The position numbers were made by a program, and so were the translations under genes. From a virus, in the IMG/VR virus record IMGVR_UViG_3300045256_000282, positions 85,069 to 149,068 of that record: a stretch of DNA of 64,000 bases. One strand, given 5' to 3'. Under the pieces are notes generated by a model, which was not told the origin of the DNA, did not search any database, and saw only the letters and a list, made by a program, of their open reading frames with translations. This document shows positions 60,395 to 64,000 of this stretch, one piece after another (the stretch's first letter is position 1; the number at the start of each line of letters is the position of its first letter).

Positions 60395-62446
60395 CTATAT
60401 GCTATCACTAATTCTACTGGTTTGACCTTCGCGGACAACTAAGATCTTGTCTCTAACCATCTCCTTGGTTTCCGTGGAGTGATCAACTATAACAATTTTT
60501 CTATCTGACGCATGATTTTTTAAAACTTCAAGACAATTTTCCCTGCAGATGGCGTCAAACCCATCAAAAGGCTCATCGAGTACGAATAAATCTAGTCCAT
60601 TTCCAGTCCTATTTTCGATCATCTCGATCACGGCCAGATCAACTGCCAAGTCAATCGCGGCTCTTTCGCCTCCACTCATAGACTTTACAGGAACATTAAT
60701 CTCATCGTCAATAGATAAAATAGCTACGACTTCTTCTTTTAATCCGCCTGCTTTTGTTTCTTTGTAGGCGTCAAAGGTTATAGTCCCAGTACTCATGTTT
60801 GGTATTCTTGACAGGATTCTGGTGGCAGTTTCGGCCACTATCGCTAAAGACTCTTGAAAAAGTTGGTTTGCGTAACTCTTGAGTAGCTTTACAGATCCAG
60901 AGGCTAGGGAGATTTCTTTTGAAATATCCAACGTTTCGTTTTGTAGCTTTAAGATACCCTCTCTTAATCCGGTAAGTCTTGATTCAGCTAATTGCTTTTG
61001 CTCTTCATACTTCTTGACAGACTCTTGAAACGCCTTGAGGTTAGCCTGCCCCTTATAAAAGGCCTGATTGTAGGCCTCCATCTGAGATTCAATAGAGGAA
61101 ATGATCGGAGCATAGTGGTCGTTAAGATCCCTCTTATCTTTTTCAAAAGCCTCAGTTACCGTTCTATAGTGGCTTAAAGCACCGTTCTTTGCTTCTTCAC
61201 GAGCCTTTAGATATAAAGACAGGTTGTCTTTTGCTTTCTGTAAAGTTTGAGAAAGCTCATTTTTTAAATTCTCAGTATGGCTCAAAATCTCTTTATTTTT
61301 TTCTATAGCCGCAGATATGATTGGAAGCTTTTCTTCCATGATTATTATGGCTTCTAATTCTGATTTTTTCTTTTGACCCTTTTCAACCAGGGGTGAAGCT
61401 ATTGAATGGCTTACCTGGTCTGAACCCAAACCTTGCTTACAGGTCGGGCAAATCTTCGTTAAAGCTTCGGATATTTGACGTCCGATATCTTCTAGGTCTT
61501 TTTGGATTAAAGATTTTTTCTGGATCGCTTGTTGGTGTATTGAGACATGATTCTCATCAACCTTAATCGTTGAAATTAGATGTGCAGAATGATTATGAGC
61601 CTCCATCAATTTCTGTGTCAACAAATTGATCTCGGATTCTTGTGACCTAATAACCTCGGCTAGTCTGGGATCTTCTTGGTATGAGAAGGACGGTGCGGAA
61701 CCTAAAGAAGAGAGCTTGGTTGAGAGTTCTCCGACCACCTGTTCCTTTTGTGCTTTAAAAAAGTTGATCTTATCTATTAGGCGGAGTAGTACGTCCTCGT
61801 CAACGTCACATTTTGGGGGTTGCATCGACGATATGAAAGATTCTGTGGACTCTAGGCTCGATGTATAGGAGGACAGTTCTGGTGTTTTTACAGATAAAGA
61901 CTGCTCTAATGCCTTAAGACGAGCCTCTGCTTTTGAGATCTTTTGCTCGATCAGGTTCATACCAAGGCATTCCATCAAAAAATCATGGGATTGTTTGGGA
62001 GTTTTTGATAAAAAGAACCCGCCCTCTCCTTGTCTTTTGTGGAACATGGGCCTGAGGAGACTTCGTGGAATTCCTAAGATCCTATCTAGTGTATCCTCGG
62101 CCTCTTTTGTACTACCGGATACGCTTACTCCTGGCCCATTTATAGAAAGGCCTTCAGTTCTATGTCTAGAGATAGTAAAAGTTTCGTTATTTTTTTCTAA
62201 CTCAATCTCAACAAAAAGAGGAGATTTGGTTAGCCTGGACTGAAGGACTGTTGACGGCACATCGTTTATGCCCATGGCGTATTCTAAGGCTAGGAAGATG
62301 GAGCTTTTTCCACCGCCGCTTGAACCTCCCGTGTTCATGTTTTCGGCGTCAATCTGGATGAAGTTCGATTTTGATTCAAAATCAATGGTGTTGGTCCCAA
62401 CAAACCTGCCCAGATTTTCGAACTTCAACCTCTTCAGCTTAAGCAT
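60395..62446 (-). CDS. SbcC/Rad50-type ATPase (gp46-like)
   Basis: A 683-residue SMC-like ATPase. Walker A is GSSGGGKSS (41-49), two coiled-coil arms flank a zinc hook CPTC (333-336), the signature is MSGGERAA (about 590), and Walker B is LFVLDEPFDGFD (about 625-640). The layout is that of Rad50/SbcC/gp46, which works with the nuclease SbcD/Mre11/gp47 to resect DNA ends for recombination. No SbcD-like gene is adjacent in this window; the A1-like phosphoesterase at 53201 is a different family. The length is within the range for phage gp46 proteins. Confidence 0.85.
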   Translation of the reverse strand: MLKLKRLKFENLGRFVGTNTIDFESKSNFIQIDAENMNTGGSSGGGKSSIFLALEYAMGINDVPSTVLQSRLTKSPLFVEIELEKNNETFTISRHRTEGLSINGPGVSVSGSTKEAEDTLDRILGIPRSLLRPMFHKRQGEGGFFLSKTPKQSHDFLMECLGMNLIEQKISKAEARLKALEQSLSVKTPELSSYTSSLESTESFISSMQPPKCDVDEDVLLRLIDKINFFKAQKEQVVGELSTKLSSLGSAPSFSYQEDPRLAEVIRSQESEINLLTQKLMEAHNHSAHLISTIKVDENHVSIHQQAIQKKSLIQKDLEDIGRQISEALTKICPTCKQGLGSDQVSHSIASPLVEKGQKKKSELEAIIIMEEKLPIISAAIEKNKEILSHTENLKNELSQTLQKAKDNLSLYLKAREEAKNGALSHYRTVTEAFEKDKRDLNDHYAPIISSIESQMEAYNQAFYKGQANLKAFQESVKKYEEQKQLAESRLTGLREGILKLQNETLDISKEISLASGSVKLLKSYANQLFQESLAIVAETATRILSRIPNMSTGTITFDAYKETKAGGLKEEVVAILSIDDEINVPVKSMSGGERAAIDLAVDLAVIEMIENRTGNGLDLFVLDEPFDGFDAICRENCLEVLKNHASDRKIVIVDHSTETKEMVRDKILVVREGQTSRISDSI

Positions 62447-62706
62447 CAGTCTCCCCTGTCGGTAGGTTTTCTAGCACGCTCTGAGTTGATCTCCATTATG
62501 TTTGGATTAATCTCAACAGCCCGTGCTTGAACTCCATTGTCTATAACTATCTTAGACGAAGAAGCGGGAGAAGACAAGGTTCTTCTTGCCTTACCCCCGC
62601 ATTCTTTACACTGGATCTCTTGTTCGACCTGATTACCAGACCGAAATAGTTTGGAGTTACTTTTGCCACACTGATCGTTTGTACATAAGTACCTGATCAT
62701 TGGCAT
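62446..62706 (-). CDS. Small zinc-ribbon protein (FmdB-like)
   Basis: An 86-residue protein. Cys8 (YLCTNDQC) and C13 with a second pair C33 and C36 (CKECGG) form a zinc ribbon like FmdB-type regulatory proteins; the following GKARRTLSSPAS string also fits that type. The rest is polar and probably flexible. It overlaps the gp46-like gene by one base, so the two are coupled. Function unknown. Confidence 0.65.
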   Translation of the reverse strand: MPMIRYLCTNDQCGKSNSKLFRSGNQVEQEIQCKECGGKARRTLSSPASSSKIVIDNGVQARAVEINPNIMEINSERARKPTDRGD

Positions 62707-62711
62707 AAGAA

Positions 62712-63698
62712 CTACCAGGTGTAGCCGATTTGCTCTTTAAGACCTTCGATGGTGTAGCTATGTACGATCTTCTTGCGTTCCGTATCAAGCTTTTCTCGAG
62801 TCAAAGAACCATCGATTGCACAAAGAACTTGCCCATTACTGTTGACAAGACGGCTTTGAGCAATCGTGCAGTCCACGCCCAAAATACCACCTTCTGCGGC
62901 AAACTTTTCTGGGGTCATCTGACCTTGGTTTGTTTTAATCTTCATCTCGATAGACTCTGGTGCCGTTTGAAGCGGACATTTGTTAAACTTTACCGTAATG
63001 CTAAGTCCCATAAACTCGATCTTTTGGTCATCGGTTCCCTTTAAGCTTTCGGAACAACGGATAGATACAACCTTGTCAGCATATCCGCCAGCAACAGACG
63101 TGGGGCCTGTCAGCCAAAGCTCATTTTCGTAAGAGTCTTGGTATGACTTTAATGTTTGTTTTCCAGCAGTTCGAGCAACGGTCTTGTTGTCCATCTCGAG
63201 AAGGCGAGACTTCCAAAAATTCAAGCGCTTATCAAGCTGAGAATCGCTGTTTGGACTAAACTCACCCTCAGCCCCTCCACGAGCTTTGTGGCTCATTAGG
63301 GTACCACCATTAAGAATAAGTCGGTCGTCAAAGTTTTGGACTAACTGAAATCCCATGCTTGCTGCAAAGATCGTAATCGTCTTAACTGGTCGTCGCATTC
63401 CCTTAACAGCCTCAATAAGTTCGATCCCAGCCTGAATGCTTCCACCTGGTGTGTAAAGAACCAGATAGATGGGGTCTCCTACTTCTTTGTCCGTATCCAA
63501 ACTTCTGAGGGTTTTGATAAGCTCGCTTACCGAACCATCATCCACTGGACCTCTAAGCGATACAGTGTTCTTGTTCGTTAGAACAACGTCTGCATCTTTC
63601 CGGTTCGCGTCCGAAGATCTGATCTTCAAAGAAGCGGCTGCCGTCGTAAAGAGAACCACCCCTACGGCGATCATTGTTGTTGCTAAATTTTTTGTCAT
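62712..63698 (-). CDS. Exported ClpP/SppA-like serine protease
   Basis: A 328-residue protein from ATG at 63698, with AGGAG at about 7 nt; an in-frame ATG at 63713 would place that site inside the gene, so it is less likely. Residues ~5-22 are hydrophobic (MTKNLATTMIAVGVVLFTTA), a signal peptide or anchor. The protease core has a TPGGS loop (83-87), S114 (FAASMGF), H137 (MSHKAR) and E193 (NELWLT) where ClpP has Asp. The region after 215 is an extra beta-rich domain with Cys residues, not found in ClpP. It would act outside the cytoplasm, unlike the clpP gene at 39142. Function in the phage is unknown. Confidence 0.72.
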   Translation of the reverse strand: MTKNLATTMIAVGVVLFTTAAASLKIRSSDANRKDADVVLTNKNTVSLRGPVDDGSVSELIKTLRSLDTDKEVGDPIYLVLYTPGGSIQAGIELIEAVKGMRRPVKTITIFAASMGFQLVQNFDDRLILNGGTLMSHKARGGAEGEFSPNSDSQLDKRLNFWKSRLLEMDNKTVARTAGKQTLKSYQDSYENELWLTGPTSVAGGYADKVVSIRCSESLKGTDDQKIEFMGLSITVKFNKCPLQTAPESIEMKIKTNQGQMTPEKFAAEGGILGVDCTIAQSRLVNSNGQVLCAIDGSLTREKLDTERKKIVHSYTIEGLKEQIGYTW

Positions 63699-63709
63699 TG
63701 AATTACTCC

Positions 63710-64000
63710 TCATTTTTTATCTTTGACCCTATCCAAGTCAGCGATAGCTTTTAAAATCGATCCTAGGTCGTCGGTTTCAGGAACCCGTCCCTCACCTACG
63801 TTTAGGTTGCCCTGCACATTGACTAATGTCTGGCTAGGCCCCTTGCCCGAATCCTCTCCCTTACCCTTGCCATTATTGGTAAGGGTCTCAAAACACTTCA
63901 AATAAAGATTCATCAACTTTGGGTCAATAGAAGCTAAAACTGAAGGATCTCTAGTACTCAGGAAACGAAATACCGTATCTGAGTAATGCTGTTTAATACT
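63710..64000 (-). CDS. Protein of unknown function, 3' part (start outside window)
   Basis: The frame is open to the right window edge, so only the C-terminal 96 residues are visible; an ATG at 63913 is internal. The visible start (YSDTVFRFLSTRDPSVLASI) is helical and the rest is polar with GKGKGEDSGKG and a short VNVQGNLNV strand. The TGA at 63710-63712 lies just before the start region of the exported ClpP-like gene. No family recognised. Confidence 0.55.
   Translation of the reverse strand, partial: SIKQHYSDTVFRFLSTRDPSVLASIDPKLMNLYLKCFETLTNNGKGKGEDSGKGPSQTLVNVQGNLNVGEGRVPETDDLGSILKAIADLDRVKDKK

Overview
The window looks like part of the genome of a large, strictly lytic-type tailed phage with a contractile tail (myovirus). 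Genes are packed with 1-4 nt overlaps or short gaps, all three stop codons are used, and no stretch above about 300 bases lacks a gene. The tail genes (tape measure, hub, spike, gp25-type wedge, baseplate J, fibres) point to a myovirus. The size of the replication set and several exported proteins point to a large or jumbo genome. Lipoprotein and signal-peptide genes suggest a Gram-negative host; this is inference. I saw no tRNA, rRNA, CRISPR array or integrase.

Left half (1-36,423, plus strand), virion block: end of a tape measure protein, baseplate hub, spike, a membrane CPBP-type protease, small proteins, a LysM/gp25-type wedge protein, a giant 2183-residue baseplate J protein, a second wedge protein, a small tube-like protein, a fibre/wedge protein, a small virion protein, a repeat-type fibre, three paralogous long tail fibres with a small accessory gene between them, a sugar-binding-type tail protein, small proteins and an HNH nuclease. 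Two minus-strand islands interrupt the block: a lipoprotein metallopeptidase with a membrane microprotein (7,461-8,190), and a zinc-ribbon protein (19,513-19,884). A short recurrent motif, (G/C)AATCTT(T/G)A, lies 28 or 31 nt before four plus-strand genes and may be the late promoter.

Right half (64,000-36,416, minus strand), replication and takeover block, read from the right edge: an incomplete small protein, an exported ClpP-like protease, a zinc ribbon, an SbcC/Rad50-type (gp46-like) ATPase, two small proteins, an HNH nuclease, a monomeric class II ribonucleotide reductase interrupted by an intein, an acidic protein, a Gre-like protein, a T5 A1-like metallophosphatase, small proteins, RNase H, a DnaQ exonuclease, a DnaE-type polymerase, an exported subtilisin, an unknown protein, a gp32-like SSB, a UvsY-like and a UvsX-like protein, a possible sigma-like protein, a helicase-associated protein, a DnaB-type helicase, a small protein, an archaeo-eukaryotic-type primase, ClpP, a basic microprotein, a CYTH/zinc-finger/HNH fusion, a protein of unknown function and a PLP-dependent aminotransferase. 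The two blocks converge with an 8-nt overlap at 36,416-36,423.

The replication genes would form a hybrid machine: bacterial-type polymerase and proofreader, T4-like recombination proteins and SSB, and an AEP-type primase. The most unusual content is the CYTH-HNH fusion next to a phage aminotransferase, and five peptidases of four fold families, three or four of them apparently membrane or exported.
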